A stretch of 64,000 bases of DNA. Source: Limimaricola pyoseonensis (GTDB taxonomy: Bacteria; Pseudomonadota; Alphaproteobacteria; Rhodobacterales; Rhodobacteraceae). The notes below the pieces were generated by a model, which made no database searches, was not told where the DNA came from, and saw only the letters and a program-made list of their open reading frames with translations. Shown here one piece after another: positions 30,033 through 38,402 of the stretch. The translations under genes were made by a program, and so were the position numbers. Within the stretch, counting starts at the first letter, position 1; every line of letters starts with the position of its first letter. The stretch spans positions 1-64,000 of the forward strand of contig NZ_FNAT01000003.1 in assembly GCF_900102015.1 (NCBI RefSeq), written 5' to 3'.

Positions 30033-31115
30033 ATGCCGTTTTCCCCCGACCCCGTCGAACGCCGCGCCCGGGCGCTGGCCGATCTCAGGCTCGGCGTGCC
30101 GGTGGCGCTGACCGGGGCGCGGGGCGGTGCGCTGGTGCTCGCGGCGGAGGCCGCGACGCCCGACCGGCTGGCCGACCTGCGGTCGCTCGGCGGCATCCCG
30201 GTTCTGGCGATCACCGGGCGGCGGGCCGAGACGCTCCGCGCGCGGGCCTATGACGAGGATCTCGCGCGCGTGGCGCTGCCGGCGGATGCCGATGCGCGCT
30301 GGCTGCGCGCCGTGGCCGACCCGGCCGGCGATCTCGCCACGCCGATGAAGGGGCCGCTGAAGACGCTGCGCGAGGGCGATGCCGGCATCCACCGCGCCGC
30401 GATCCAGCTGGCCAAGGCGGCGCGGCTTCTGCCCGCCGCGCTGGTGCTCGAGATCGAGGACGCCGCGGGCTTCGCCGCCGCGCATGACCTCACCCGGCTC
30501 GACCTGCCGCTGCCGCCGCAGGTGACGCCGGCCTACGCCCCCGTCGCCGCCGCCCGGCTGCCGATGGAGGCGGCCGAGCGCGGCCGGCTGCACGTGTTCC
30601 GCCCCGGCGATGGCGGCGAGGAGCATTACGCGGTCGAGATCGGCCGCCCCGCCCGCGACGCGGCACCGCTGGTGCGGCTGCACTCGGCCTGCTTCACCGG
30701 CGACGTGCTGGGCTCGCTGAAATGCGACTGCGGGCCGCAGCTTCATGCCGCGCTCGACCAGATGGGCGAGGCCGGCGAGGGCGTGCTGCTCTACCTCAAC
30801 CAGGAGGGCCGCGGCATCGGGCTCGCCAACAAGATGCGCGCCTATTCCCTGCAGGACCAGGGCTTCGACACGGTCGAGGCGAACCACCGGCTCGGCTTCG
30901 AGGATGACGAGCGCGATTTCCGGATCGGCGCCGAGATCCTGAAGCGGCTCGGCTTCCGGCGCATCCGGCTGCTCACCAACAACCCCAACAAGGTCGCGCG
31001 CATGACCGAGGCCGGGATCGCGGTCGAGGAGCGGGTGCCGCTGAAGGCCGGCGAAGGGCTGCACAACCACCACTACCTCGCCACCAAGGCCGCCAAGTCG
31101 GGGCATCTGCTGTGA
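30033..31115 (+). CDS. ribA: GTP cyclohydrolase II with degenerate RibB-like N-terminus
   Basis: The 360-residue product opens GTP to the pyrimidine precursor of riboflavin. The C-terminal half (about 165-360) is a complete RibA domain: zinc cysteines C220, C231, C233 in CFTGDVLGSLKCDCGPQL, then LYLNQEGRGIGLANKMRAY and LLTNNPNK. The first 160 residues align in pattern with RibB (LADLRLGVPVAL, LVLAAEAATPDRLADL) but lack the acidic DDEDRENEG catalytic segment, so DHBP synthase activity is unlikely. AAGGAT precedes the chosen ATG; an ATG at 29979 would add 18 residues. It overlaps the next gene by 4 nt. Confidence 0.92.
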   Translation: MPFSPDPVERRARALADLRLGVPVALTGARGGALVLAAEAATPDRLADLRSLGGIPVLAITGRRAETLRARAYDEDLARVALPADADARWLRAVADPAGDLATPMKGPLKTLREGDAGIHRAAIQLAKAARLLPAALVLEIEDAAGFAAAHDLTRLDLPLPPQVTPAYAPVAAARLPMEAAERGRLHVFRPGDGGEEHYAVEIGRPARDAAPLVRLHSACFTGDVLGSLKCDCGPQLHAALDQMGEAGEGVLLYLNQEGRGIGLANKMRAYSLQDQGFDTVEANHRLGFEDDERDFRIGAEILKRLGFRRIRLLTNNPNKVARMTEAGIAVEERVPLKAGEGLHNHHYLATKAAKSGHLL

Positions 31116-31609
31116 GCTACTCTCCCGCCGATCTCGTCCTGACCCGCCGGGGCCTGCGCTTCATGGGCCGCCACCTGCCCTGCTCGATCGGCAAGGGCGG
31201 CATTCGGGCCGACAAGCGCGAGGGCGACGGCGCGACGCCGGTGGGCGAACACCGCATCACCGGCATGCTCTACCGCCCCGACCGCGTGGCCCGGCCGCAG
31301 CCATGGGCCGAGCCGATCCGGCCGGGCGACCTGTGGTCGGACGCAAGCGGCTACGCCGCCTACAACAGCCTCGTGCGCGCGCCCTACCCCGCCAGCCACG
31401 AGGTGCTGCGCCGGGCCGATCCGCTCTACGACATCGTGCTGGTCACCGACTGGAACGAGGACGGAAAGCCCGGCGCGGGCTCGGCCATCTTCCTGCACCA
31501 GCGCCGGCGGCCGGGCTTTCCGACCGAGGGCTGCGTGGCGTTTTCGCGCGCCCACCTGATCTGGCTCGCCCGGCATATCCTGCCCGGCGCGCGGCTGATC
31601 GTGCGCTGA
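31112..31609 (+). CDS. YkuD-domain protein without signal peptide
   Basis: A 165-residue protein that is almost entirely an L,D-transpeptidase catalytic domain. The motif is IFLHQRRRPGFPTEGCVAFS, giving His129 and Cys141. Unlike the exported enzyme at 8877 it has no signal peptide or membrane segment, so it may act in the cytoplasm or leave by another route. The GTG start overlaps the ribA stop (GTGA), implying translational coupling. This YkuD type is widespread in alphaproteobacteria but its substrate is unclear. Confidence 0.87.
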   Translation: MSYSPADLVLTRRGLRFMGRHLPCSIGKGGIRADKREGDGATPVGEHRITGMLYRPDRVARPQPWAEPIRPGDLWSDASGYAAYNSLVRAPYPASHEVLRRADPLYDIVLVTDWNEDGKPGAGSAIFLHQRRRPGFPTEGCVAFSRAHLIWLARHILPGARLIVR

Positions 31610-31610
31610 T

Positions 31611-31631
31611 CACTTCTCTCCAGAAATACGC
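31611..31631. repeat. divergent copy of the TATTT/GAG..AAG intergenic repeat
   Basis: CACTTCTCTCCAGAAATACG directly after the YkuD stop is a degenerate copy of the repeat found at 36550 and 60233-60331 (consensus ACTTTACTC..AAATACTCA). An imperfect GC hairpin (GGCCC at about 31644 with GGGCC at about 31655) follows and may end both convergent transcripts. Confidence 0.4.
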
Positions 31632-31663
31632 AAACCCGACGCCGGCCCCAAACGGGCCGCCGG

Positions 31664-32563
31664 TCAGTCGAGCCGGTCCGGCAGCGCCCGGCCCCTGAGC
31701 GCCTCGGCGGTGGGCAGCGGGCGCTTGCCCTCGCGCTGGATCTCCATGAGTTCGACCGCGCCGTCGCCGCAAGCGACCACGCCCGCACCGATCACCGCGC
31801 CCGGCGCGCCCTCGCCCGGCCCGGCGGCGGCGCGCAGGAGCTTCAGCCGCTCGTCACCCGCCATGCACCACGCGCCCGGAAAGGGCGAAAGCGCGTTGAT
31901 GTGCCGTGCCACATGCGCGGCGGCGCGGGTCCAGTCGATCCGCGCCTCGGCCTTGTCGATCTTGGCGGCGTAGGTGACGCCGGCCTCGGGCTGCGGCGCG
32001 GGGCGCAGATCGTCGATCCGGCCCAGCGCGTCCGCGATCAGCCGCCCGCCCATGCCGGCCAGCCGGTCGTGCAGGTCGGCGGCGGTGTCGGTCGGCGCGA
32101 TCGGGGTCGCCTCGCGCAAAAGCACCGGGCCGGTGTCGAGCCCGGCCTCCATCTGCATGATGCAGATGCCGGTCTCGGTGTCGCCGGCCATGATCGCGCG
32201 CTGGATCGGCGCGGCGCCGCGCCAGCGCGGCAGCAGCGAGGCGTGGATGTTGAGGCAGCCGCGCGCGGGCGCGTCGAGCACCGGCTGCGGCAGGATCAGC
32301 CCGTAGGCCACCACCACGGCGATCTCGGCGTTCAAAGCCGCGAACTCCGCCTGCGCCTCCTCGCCCTTGAGCGATACCGGGTGGCGCACCTCGATGCCCA
32401 GTTCCTCGGCGCGGGCCTGCACCGGCGAGGGGCGGGGCTTCTTGCCGCGGCCGGCGGGGCGCGGCGGCTGGGTGTAGGCGCAGACCACCTCGTGACCGGC
32501 CCGGACCAGCGCGTCGAGCGCGGGGACCGAAAAGTCCGGCGTGCCCATGAAGACGACGCGCAT
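31664..32563 (-). CDS. fmt: methionyl-tRNA formyltransferase
   Basis: The 299-residue enzyme formylates initiator Met-tRNA using 10-formyl-THF. The catalytic core [17 protein letters not shown] is near residue 108 and GLDTGPVLL near 142; the N-terminus [16 protein letters not shown] is typical. A C-terminal OB-like domain follows. Its start overlaps the stop of the third deformylase gene by one base, so formylation and deformylation genes form one operon. Confidence 0.96.
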   Translation of the reverse strand: MRVVFMGTPDFSVPALDALVRAGHEVVCAYTQPPRPAGRGKKPRPSPVQARAEELGIEVRHPVSLKGEEAQAEFAALNAEIAVVVAYGLILPQPVLDAPARGCLNIHASLLPRWRGAAPIQRAIMAGDTETGICIMQMEAGLDTGPVLLREATPIAPTDTAADLHDRLAGMGGRLIADALGRIDDLRPAPQPEAGVTYAAKIDKAEARIDWTRAAAHVARHINALSPFPGAWCMAGDERLKLLRAAAGPGEGAPGAVIGAGVVACGDGAVELMEIQREGKRPLPTAEALRGRALPDRLD

Positions 32564-33054
32564 CAGGAGAACTTCCTCGCCTTGGCGACCAGCCGGTCGC
32601 GCTTGAGCCGGCTCAGCCGGTCGAAATACATCTTGCCGTCCAGATGATCGATCTGGTGCTGCAGCGAGGTGGCCCAGAGCCCGACGAAGTCGCGCTCCTC
32701 GATCTCGCCGCCCTCGTTGAGGAAGCGCGCCGTGACAGCACGGGGCCGCGAGATGACGGCCGAGACGCCGGGCAGGTTGGGCGAGGCCTCCTCGTGCTCG
32801 CGCAGCTGGGCGCTGGCGTGCAGGATCTCGGGGTTGGCCATGCGCACCGCCTGCCCGCGCGCGTCGGAGGCGTCGACCACGGCGAGGCGCAGGCCGACGC
32901 CGATCTGCGGCGCGGCGAGGCCGACGCCCGGCATCGCGTCCATCGCGGCGATCATCTCGTCCCAGATCGCGCGGATCTCGTCGGTGATCGCCTCGACCGG
33001 GGCTGCGGGCTTGCGCAGCATGGCGTGCGGCCAGCGCAGGAAGGGACGGGTCAT
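32563..33054 (-). CDS. peptide deformylase paralogue lacking key active-site residues
   Basis: A 163-residue deformylase-fold protein. Motif 1 is intact ([10 protein letters not shown]). Motif 2, normally EGCLS with the metal-ligand Cys, reads EASPN with Ser91 in the Cys position. Motif 3, normally HExxH, reads HQIDH, so the catalytic Glu is Gln134 while both His ligands remain. It probably has little or no deformylase activity. It is the third of three consecutive def genes, overlaps the second by ATGA and fmt by one base. A regulatory or substrate-binding role is only a guess. Confidence 0.9.
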   Translation of the reverse strand: MTRPFLRWPHAMLRKPAAPVEAITDEIRAIWDEMIAAMDAMPGVGLAAPQIGVGLRLAVVDASDARGQAVRMANPEILHASAQLREHEEASPNLPGVSAVISRPRAVTARFLNEGGEIEERDFVGLWATSLQHQIDHLDGKMYFDRLSRLKRDRLVAKARKFS

Positions 33055-33521
33055 GCGAGGTTTTCCTCTTCGTGACGGTCGATGCAGAGCACGCCGTCGA
33101 GATGGTCGAGCTCGTGCTGCACGCAGGTCGCCTCGATCCCTTCGAAGGCGGCCTCGTGGCCCGCGCCCTGCAGGTCCTGCCATTTCAGCACCACGCGGGC
33201 GGGGCGGCGGACGCGGCAGGGGGTGTCGGGGATCGACAGGCAGCCTTCCTCGCGCAGCACGGTCTCGTCCGAGGCCGAGACCAGCTCGGGGTTCACGAAG
33301 ACCTTGGGCTCGGGATCGCCCTCGCGCCAGCGGACATCGGTGACGAAGAGCCTGAGCGGCAGGCCGACCTGCGGCGCGGCGAGGCCGCGGCCGGTGGCGT
33401 GGTACATGGTCTCGATCATGTCGGCGGCCAGCTGCGACAGCGTGGCGTCGAACAGCGCGACCGGCCGGGCCGTGGCCCGCAGCACCGCGTCGGGGTGCCT
33501 GCGGATCGGCAGCAGCGCCAT
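33051..33521 (-). CDS. def: peptide deformylase (second copy)
   Basis: A 156-residue deformylase that removes the formyl group from nascent chains. All three motifs are complete: [17 protein letters not shown] (Cys94 metal ligand) and HELDH (136-140) with catalytic Glu. It overlaps the first copy by one base and the third by four bases, so the set is translated from one mRNA. Confidence 0.94.
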   Translation of the reverse strand: MALLPIRRHPDAVLRATARPVALFDATLSQLAADMIETMYHATGRGLAAPQVGLPLRLFVTDVRWREGDPEPKVFVNPELVSASDETVLREEGCLSIPDTPCRVRRPARVVLKWQDLQGAGHEAAFEGIEATCVQHELDHLDGVLCIDRHEEENLA

Positions 33522-34042
33522 CAGCCGCGCGCCCGCTCGCGCTTGAGCTTCTGCATCTTGCGGGTGATCATCTGCCGCTTCATCGGCTTGAGGTAGTCGA
33601 TGAAGAGCCGGCCATCGAGATGGTCGATCTCGTGCTGCACGCAGGTCGCCCAGAGCCCCTCGAAGCGCTCGGCATGGGTTTCGCCGTCGAGCCCGAGCCA
33701 GCGGACCTCGACCTCGGCCGGGCGCTCGACCTCGGCGAACTGCTCGGGGATCGACAGGCAGCCCTCCTCGTAGACCGAGCGGTCCTCGGAGGCCCATGTG
33801 ACCTCGGGGTTGATCAGCACCATCGGCCGCGGCGCGGCGTCCTCCTCCTTGACGGCGTCCATCACCAGGAGCCGGTGCAGCTGCCCGACCTGCGGCGCGG
33901 CCAGCCCGATACCGGGGGCGTCGTACATGGTCTCGAGCATGTCGTCGGCGAGGCGACGGATCTCGTCGGTGATCTCGGCGACCGGCTGGGCGGCGGTCTT
34001 GAGACGCGGATCGGGGTGGATGAGGATGGGGCGCAGGGTCAT
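33521..34042 (-). CDS. def: peptide deformylase (first copy)
   Basis: A 173-residue type I deformylase with full motifs [10 protein letters not shown] (44-53), EGCLSIP (93-99, Cys95) and HEIDH (137-141), plus the basic C-terminal helix (LKPMKRQMITRKMQKLKRER) typical of the housekeeping enzyme that binds the ribosome. It is first in the def-def-def-fmt operon; the promoter must lie in the 99-bp gap to the divergent MalY-type gene. Confidence 0.95.
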   Translation of the reverse strand: MTLRPILIHPDPRLKTAAQPVAEITDEIRRLADDMLETMYDAPGIGLAAPQVGQLHRLLVMDAVKEEDAAPRPMVLINPEVTWASEDRSVYEEGCLSIPEQFAEVERPAEVEVRWLGLDGETHAERFEGLWATCVQHEIDHLDGRLFIDYLKPMKRQMITRKMQKLKRERARG

Positions 34043-34141
34043 GGCGCCGATCTAGGGCCAAGCGCCGAGGCTTGCAACAGCCGGGGCCTTGCGCGTGCCG
34101 CGCGCCGCGTGCAGCCTCGCGCCGGAACCAAGGAGACCGGC

Positions 34142-35338
34142 ATGACCCGACAGACGCCCCATACCCCATCGCGTTTCGACGAGATCGTCGAACGGCGCGG
34201 CACCGATTGTGCCAAGTGGGACCTGATGGAGCCGGTCTACGGCGTGCCGGCCGAGGACGGGCTCGCGATGTGGGTGGCGGACATGGATTTCCGCCCGCCG
34301 CGCGTGGTGCAGCAGGCCCTCGAGAGGCTGGCCGCGCACGGGATCTACGGCTACCCGGCCGGCACGCGGGCGCAGGACGAGGCGGTGTCGCGCTGGATGA
34401 CCGAGCGGCATGGCTGGACGCCCGATCCGGACCACGTCTTCACCACGCATGGCCTCGTCAACGGCACCGGGATCTGCGTCGACGCCTATACCGACCCGGG
34501 CGACGGGGTGGTGCTGTTCACCCCGGTCTACCACGCCTTCGCCCGGGTGATCCGCGCCGCCGGGCGCGAGGTGGTGGAATGCGAGCTGACGCTCGAGGGC
34601 GACAGCTACGTGCCGGATTTCGAGGCCTGGGACGCGCAGATGACCGGGCGCGAGCGGATGATGATCCTGTGTTCGCCGCACAACCCGGGCGGCCGGGTCT
34701 GGACCCGTGCCGAGCTGGAGGGCTGGGCCGCCTTCGCGAAGCGTCACGACCTCGTGCTGGTCTCGGACGAGATCCATTGCGACCTGACCATGCCGGGGCA
34801 AGAGCACCTCGCCATGACCCGGATCGAGGGCGTGGCCGACCGGCTGGTGATGCTGACCGCGACCACCAAGACCTTCAACATCGCGGGCGCGCATATCGGC
34901 AACGTCATCATCGCCGACCCGGAGCTGCGCGCGCGCTTCGCGTCGCGGATGGGCGCGCTCGGGATCTCGCCCTCGAGCTTCGGCCTCGCCATGGCGACGG
35001 CGGCGATGTCGGCTGAGGGCGCGGCCTGGGTCGACGAGCTGCGGGCCTATCTCGACGGCAACCGGCGGCTCTTCGACGAGGGCATCGCCGCGATCCCGGG
35101 GCTGCGCTCGATGCCGCTCGAGGCGACCTACCTGTCCTGGGTGGATTTCGAGGGGCTCGGCATGTCGCGCGACGAGGTGCTGGAGCGGGTCGAGACGCAG
35201 GCGCGGATCGCGGTGAACCACGGCCCGACCTTCGGCAAGGGCGGCGATCACTTCCTGCGCTTCAACCTCGCCACGCCGCGGGCGCGGGTCAAAGAGGCGG
35301 TAAAGCGGCTGCAGGCGGCCTTCGCCGACCTGCAGTGA
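34142..35338 (+). CDS. MalY/PatB-type cystathionine beta-lyase
   Basis: A 398-residue PLP enzyme of the MalY/PatB group, which cleaves cystathionine or cysteine conjugates to homocysteine/thiol, pyruvate and ammonia. Signatures are LAMWVADMDFRPPRVVQQAL near residue 40, LCSPHNPGGRVWTRAEL, VSDEIHCDLTMPGQ and the PLP lysine in TATTKTFNIAGAHIGN. The N-terminal FDEIVERRGTDCAKWD is characteristic. AAGGAG precedes the ATG. It is convergent with the hypothetical gene that follows, 3 bp away. Confidence 0.92.
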   Translation: MTRQTPHTPSRFDEIVERRGTDCAKWDLMEPVYGVPAEDGLAMWVADMDFRPPRVVQQALERLAAHGIYGYPAGTRAQDEAVSRWMTERHGWTPDPDHVFTTHGLVNGTGICVDAYTDPGDGVVLFTPVYHAFARVIRAAGREVVECELTLEGDSYVPDFEAWDAQMTGRERMMILCSPHNPGGRVWTRAELEGWAAFAKRHDLVLVSDEIHCDLTMPGQEHLAMTRIEGVADRLVMLTATTKTFNIAGAHIGNVIIADPELRARFASRMGALGISPSSFGLAMATAAMSAEGAAWVDELRAYLDGNRRLFDEGIAAIPGLRSMPLEATYLSWVDFEGLGMSRDEVLERVETQARIAVNHGPTFGKGGDHFLRFNLATPRARVKEAVKRLQAAFADLQ

Positions 35339-35341
35339 GGC

Positions 35342-35692
35342 TCAGAGCGGCGGCAGGCGGAGCGGCTCCTCCTCCTCCGCGCGCTCGAAATCGACGGGCG
35401 GCGTCTCGTTCACGCGGCTGTGGCGCTTGAACTCGTAGACCCGCTCGCCCTCCTCGACGCGGGAGGTCATGACGAGGCATTGGTAGAGATGGCGCGGCCC
35501 GTCGTAGAGATCGACGAAGCCGTGCAGGATCGGCGCGTCCTTCGCGGCGAGCGCGAAGCCGTCCTCCCACATCCGCAGCACCGGGTGCACGTCCTCGCCG
35601 TCATGGATGCACAGCCGCCCGGAGCGGCGCTGCGCGGCCCGCCGGGCCGCTTCCATGGCTTCGCGCATTTCCCTCGTCAGGTATTCGGTCAT
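35342..35692 (-). CDS. conserved hypothetical protein
   Basis: A 116-residue soluble protein without signal peptide. It begins with an amphipathic, charged helix (MTEYLTREMREAMEAARRAA) and is followed by a beta-rich part (LRMWEDGFALAAKDAPILHG, FVDLYDGPRHLYQCLVM) and an acidic tail. I do not recognise a domain; it resembles short cytoplasmic proteins common in Rhodobacterales. Codon use looks like its neighbours. It is convergent with the MalY-type gene and upstream of cobM. Confidence 0.8.
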   Translation of the reverse strand: MTEYLTREMREAMEAARRAAQRRSGRLCIHDGEDVHPVLRMWEDGFALAAKDAPILHGFVDLYDGPRHLYQCLVMTSRVEEGERVYEFKRHSRVNETPPVDFERAEEEEPLRLPPL

Positions 35693-35768
35693 CTCGCATC
35701 CTCCCCGATTCCCAGTCTGACCGGAGAAGTGTGAAATTCAAGCAACGCCCCGACGTTCGGCCGCGATT

Positions 35769-36539
35769 TCAGTCGGTTTTGACCCTCGGGCGCAGCACGT
35801 GCGGCCGCGCCGCGTCGTAGAGCGCGCTGTCGGGGAAGCCCTGCTCGCGGCCCAGCGCCGGGCCCACGAGGATCAGCGCGGTGCGGGTCAGCTTGGCCTC
35901 GCGCACGCGGCCGTGGATGTCGGCCAGCGTGCCGCGGATCACCATCTGGTCGGGCCAGCTGGCGCGGTAGACCACGGCGACCGGGCAGTCGGCGCCGTAG
36001 AACGGCGTCAGCCGCCGCTCGATGTCCCTGAGCGCCCGGATGCCGAGATGGATGGCCAGCGTGGTGCCGGTGGCGGCGAAGTTCTCGAGCGTCTCGCCCG
36101 CGGGCATGGCGGTCGATTTCATCGACATGCGGGTGAGCACGATCGACTGCGCCAGCTCGGGGATGGTCAGCTCCTGCCCGAGGGCGGCGGCAGCGGCGGT
36201 GTAGGCCGGCACGCCGGGCACGATCTCGTAGGGGATGGCGTCGGCCTTGAGCCTGCGGATCTGCTCGGCGATGGCGCCGTAGAGCGAGGGGTCGCCGGAA
36301 TGGACGCGCGCCACGTCCTCGCCGCGCCCATGCGCCGCGACGATCTCGGCATGGGTCTCCTCGAGCGTCATCGGCGCGGTGTCCATGACCCGCGCGCCCT
36401 CGGGCGCGCCGGCGACGACCTCCTCGGGCACCAGCGAGCCCGCGTAGAGGCAGACCGGGCAGTGCCCGATCAGCCGCGCGCCCTTGAGCGTCAGAAGCTC
36501 CGGGTCGCCCGGCCCGGCCCCGATGAAATAGACGGTCAT
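35769..36539 (-). CDS. cobM: precorrin-4 C11-methyltransferase
   Basis: A 256-residue SAM-dependent methyltransferase that adds the C-11 methyl group in cobalamin synthesis. The family start VYFIGAGPGDPELLTLKGAR, the loop HSGDPSLYGA and the C11-type segment LTRMSMKSTAMPAGE identify CobM/CbiF. It is the last gene of the cob cluster, 69 bp after cobJ; that gap contains one copy of the dispersed repeat and is the only break larger than an overlap in the cluster. Confidence 0.95.
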   Translation of the reverse strand: MTVYFIGAGPGDPELLTLKGARLIGHCPVCLYAGSLVPEEVVAGAPEGARVMDTAPMTLEETHAEIVAAHGRGEDVARVHSGDPSLYGAIAEQIRRLKADAIPYEIVPGVPAYTAAAAALGQELTIPELAQSIVLTRMSMKSTAMPAGETLENFAATGTTLAIHLGIRALRDIERRLTPFYGADCPVAVVYRASWPDQMVIRGTLADIHGRVREAKLTRTALILVGPALGREQGFPDSALYDAARPHVLRPRVKTD

Positions 36540-36549
36540 GGCGCGTGTC

Positions 36550-36577
36550 CTGCTACTTTACTCTCGAAATACTCAAG
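36550..36577. repeat. dispersed short repeat, copy between cobJ and cobM
   Basis: CTGCTACTTTACTC followed by TCGAAATACTCAAG matches the reverse complement of 60305-60331 (shared CTGCTACTTTACTC, then AAATACTCA after a 3-nt variable spot). It is AT-rich compared with the flanking genes. No coding frame is evident. Confidence 0.7.
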
Positions 36578-36608
36578 GCGACCGGCCCCGGCCGCGCCGC
36601 CGTGGCGG

Positions 36609-38402
36609 TCAGCGCGCATCGATCTTCTTGGCGTAGCCGCGCGGCGTGACCATGCGCGGCCCCTCCCCCAGCTGCACCAGCTTCGACTGCGAGGAGCCCA
36701 CGAGCACGACGGTCAGCATGTCGACCTCGTCGACCTGCAGCTCGTCGAGGCGGCGGTAGCGGATCTCCTCCTCCGGGCGGCCCAGCGAGGAGGCCAGCAA
36801 CACCGGCGTGTCGGCCGGGCGGTGGTCGAGCAGGATGTCGCGCGCCTCGGCCAAGAGCGTGCGGCGGCGCTTGGAGACCGGGTTGTAGAAGGCGATGACG
36901 AAATCGCCCTCAGCAGCCGCGTGCAACCGCTTCACGATGTCCTCGCGCGGGGTCAGCAGGTCCGACAGCGAGATGGCGCAGAAGTCGTGGCCGAGCGGCG
37001 CGCCGGCGCGAGCGGCGGCGGCCTGCAGGGCCGAGACGCCGGGGGTGCAGACCACCTCGACGCGGCGCGCGGCGTCGGTGACGCCGCCATTGCCCGCCTC
37101 GCGGCCCAAGAGTTCGAAGACCAGCGCGCCCATGGCGTAAATGCCGGCGTCGCCCGAGCAGATCAGCGCCACGTCGCGGCCTTCGGCGGCGCGTTCCAGC
37201 GCGTAGCGGCAGCGATCCTCCTCGCCGCCCAGCGGGAAGTCGGCGCGCGGCTTGCCGGCGGCGAGCGGCCCGAGCAGGTCGATGTAGAGCCCGTAGCCCA
37301 CCAGCTCCTCGGCCTCGGCGATGAGGCGGGAGGCCTCGGGCGTGCGCCAGCCCGCCTGCCCCGGCCCGATGCCCACGACCGAGAGGCGGCCGCGGCGGCG
37401 GCCCTTGAGTTCGGTGATCGGTTCGGGCGCGAGCGCCAGCGCGCAGGTGGCGTTGGCGGTCTTGCGCTTGGTCACGGCGAGCGAAGCGTCCGGCCCGGCC
37501 TGCGCCAGCGCCGCGCCTTCCGAGACGCCGTGGCAGCCGACCTCGGCGAAGACGACCTCGGAGGGGGTGGCGAGGCGCGGCGCCTCGGCCTCCAGCTCTT
37601 CGGCCGTGAACAGCCGGAACGGCACGCCGAGATCGCGGGCGAGGTCGATCATGGCGGGCTCGTCGGCCTTGAGGTCGATCGAGGCCACGGCCTGCACGGC
37701 TTCGGGCGCGATCCCGGCCTCGGCCAGCACCTCGCGCGCCAGCGCGGCGAGTTCTTCGGGCGGGCAGTTCCGGGCGCAGCCGAGGCCCAGCACGGCGCGT
37801 TGCGGCGCGAAATGCAGGTGGTCGGGGCCGAGGCCCTGCTGCGGCGCCTCGGAGACGGTGATCTTCAACGCGTCGCCTTGCGGCAGGCCGTCGAGCCACG
37901 CGGCCTTGCCCGCCACCGTCGCGCCGCCGCCCGAGAGCAGCGCGGCCATCGCGCCCTTGGCGTCGTCGGGGTTCACCAGCCGGTGGCCCACCGGCGGCTC
38001 GTCCAGCGCCACGCCGAGCGCGACGTCGCCGGCGGTGGTCACGGCGGCCTCGGCCTGCAGCACCTCCGCGATGCGTTTCGCCAGCCGGTTGGCGCCGCGA
38101 TGGCCGCCGAGCAGCGGCACGACCACCCGGCCGTCGTCGGAGACGGAGATGACCGGCGGCTCGGCGCGCTTGTCCGACAGCATCGGCGCCACGGCGCGGA
38201 TCAGGATGCCCGACGCGCAGACGCCCACCACGGCGTGCCCGGCGGCGAAGAGGTCGCGGGCATGGTCGAGCGCGTTGGCGAAGACGGCGTCGGCCCGTTC
38301 GACCCGGCCCTCGCGGCCATGCAGCGGCGCGCCCAGCGCCTCGGCGATGCGGCGGGCGACGGCCTCGCCCGAGCGGGAGAGCGCGAGAACAACGGGGGTC
38401 AC
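36609..38402 (-). CDS. cobJ: fused CbiG/CobE-like + precorrin-3B C17-methyltransferase
   Basis: A 597-residue two-domain protein. The N-terminal half (to about 325) is CbiG-like: GHAVVGVCASGILIRAVAP, VVPLLGGHRGANRLA and a CobE-type core VLGLGCARNCPPEEL with FAEVGCHGVSEGAALA. The C-terminal part (about 338-597) is CobJ/CbiH: LSVVGIGPGQAGWRTPEA, ICSGDAGIYAMGALVFEL and IAFYNPVSKRRRTLLAEA. CobJ contracts the ring while methylating C-17. I use GTG at 38402 because it overlaps the cobI stop (GTGA); a TTG at 38408 is the alternative. Confidence 0.93.
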   Translation of the reverse strand: MTPVVLALSRSGEAVARRIAEALGAPLHGREGRVERADAVFANALDHARDLFAAGHAVVGVCASGILIRAVAPMLSDKRAEPPVISVSDDGRVVVPLLGGHRGANRLAKRIAEVLQAEAAVTTAGDVALGVALDEPPVGHRLVNPDDAKGAMAALLSGGGATVAGKAAWLDGLPQGDALKITVSEAPQQGLGPDHLHFAPQRAVLGLGCARNCPPEELAALAREVLAEAGIAPEAVQAVASIDLKADEPAMIDLARDLGVPFRLFTAEELEAEAPRLATPSEVVFAEVGCHGVSEGAALAQAGPDASLAVTKRKTANATCALALAPEPITELKGRRRGRLSVVGIGPGQAGWRTPEASRLIAEAEELVGYGLYIDLLGPLAAGKPRADFPLGGEEDRCRYALERAAEGRDVALICSGDAGIYAMGALVFELLGREAGNGGVTDAARRVEVVCTPGVSALQAAAARAGAPLGHDFCAISLSDLLTPREDIVKRLHAAAEGDFVIAFYNPVSKRRRTLLAEARDILLDHRPADTPVLLASSLGRPEEEIRYRRLDELQVDEVDMLTVVLVGSSQSKLVQLGEGPRMVTPRGYAKKIDAR

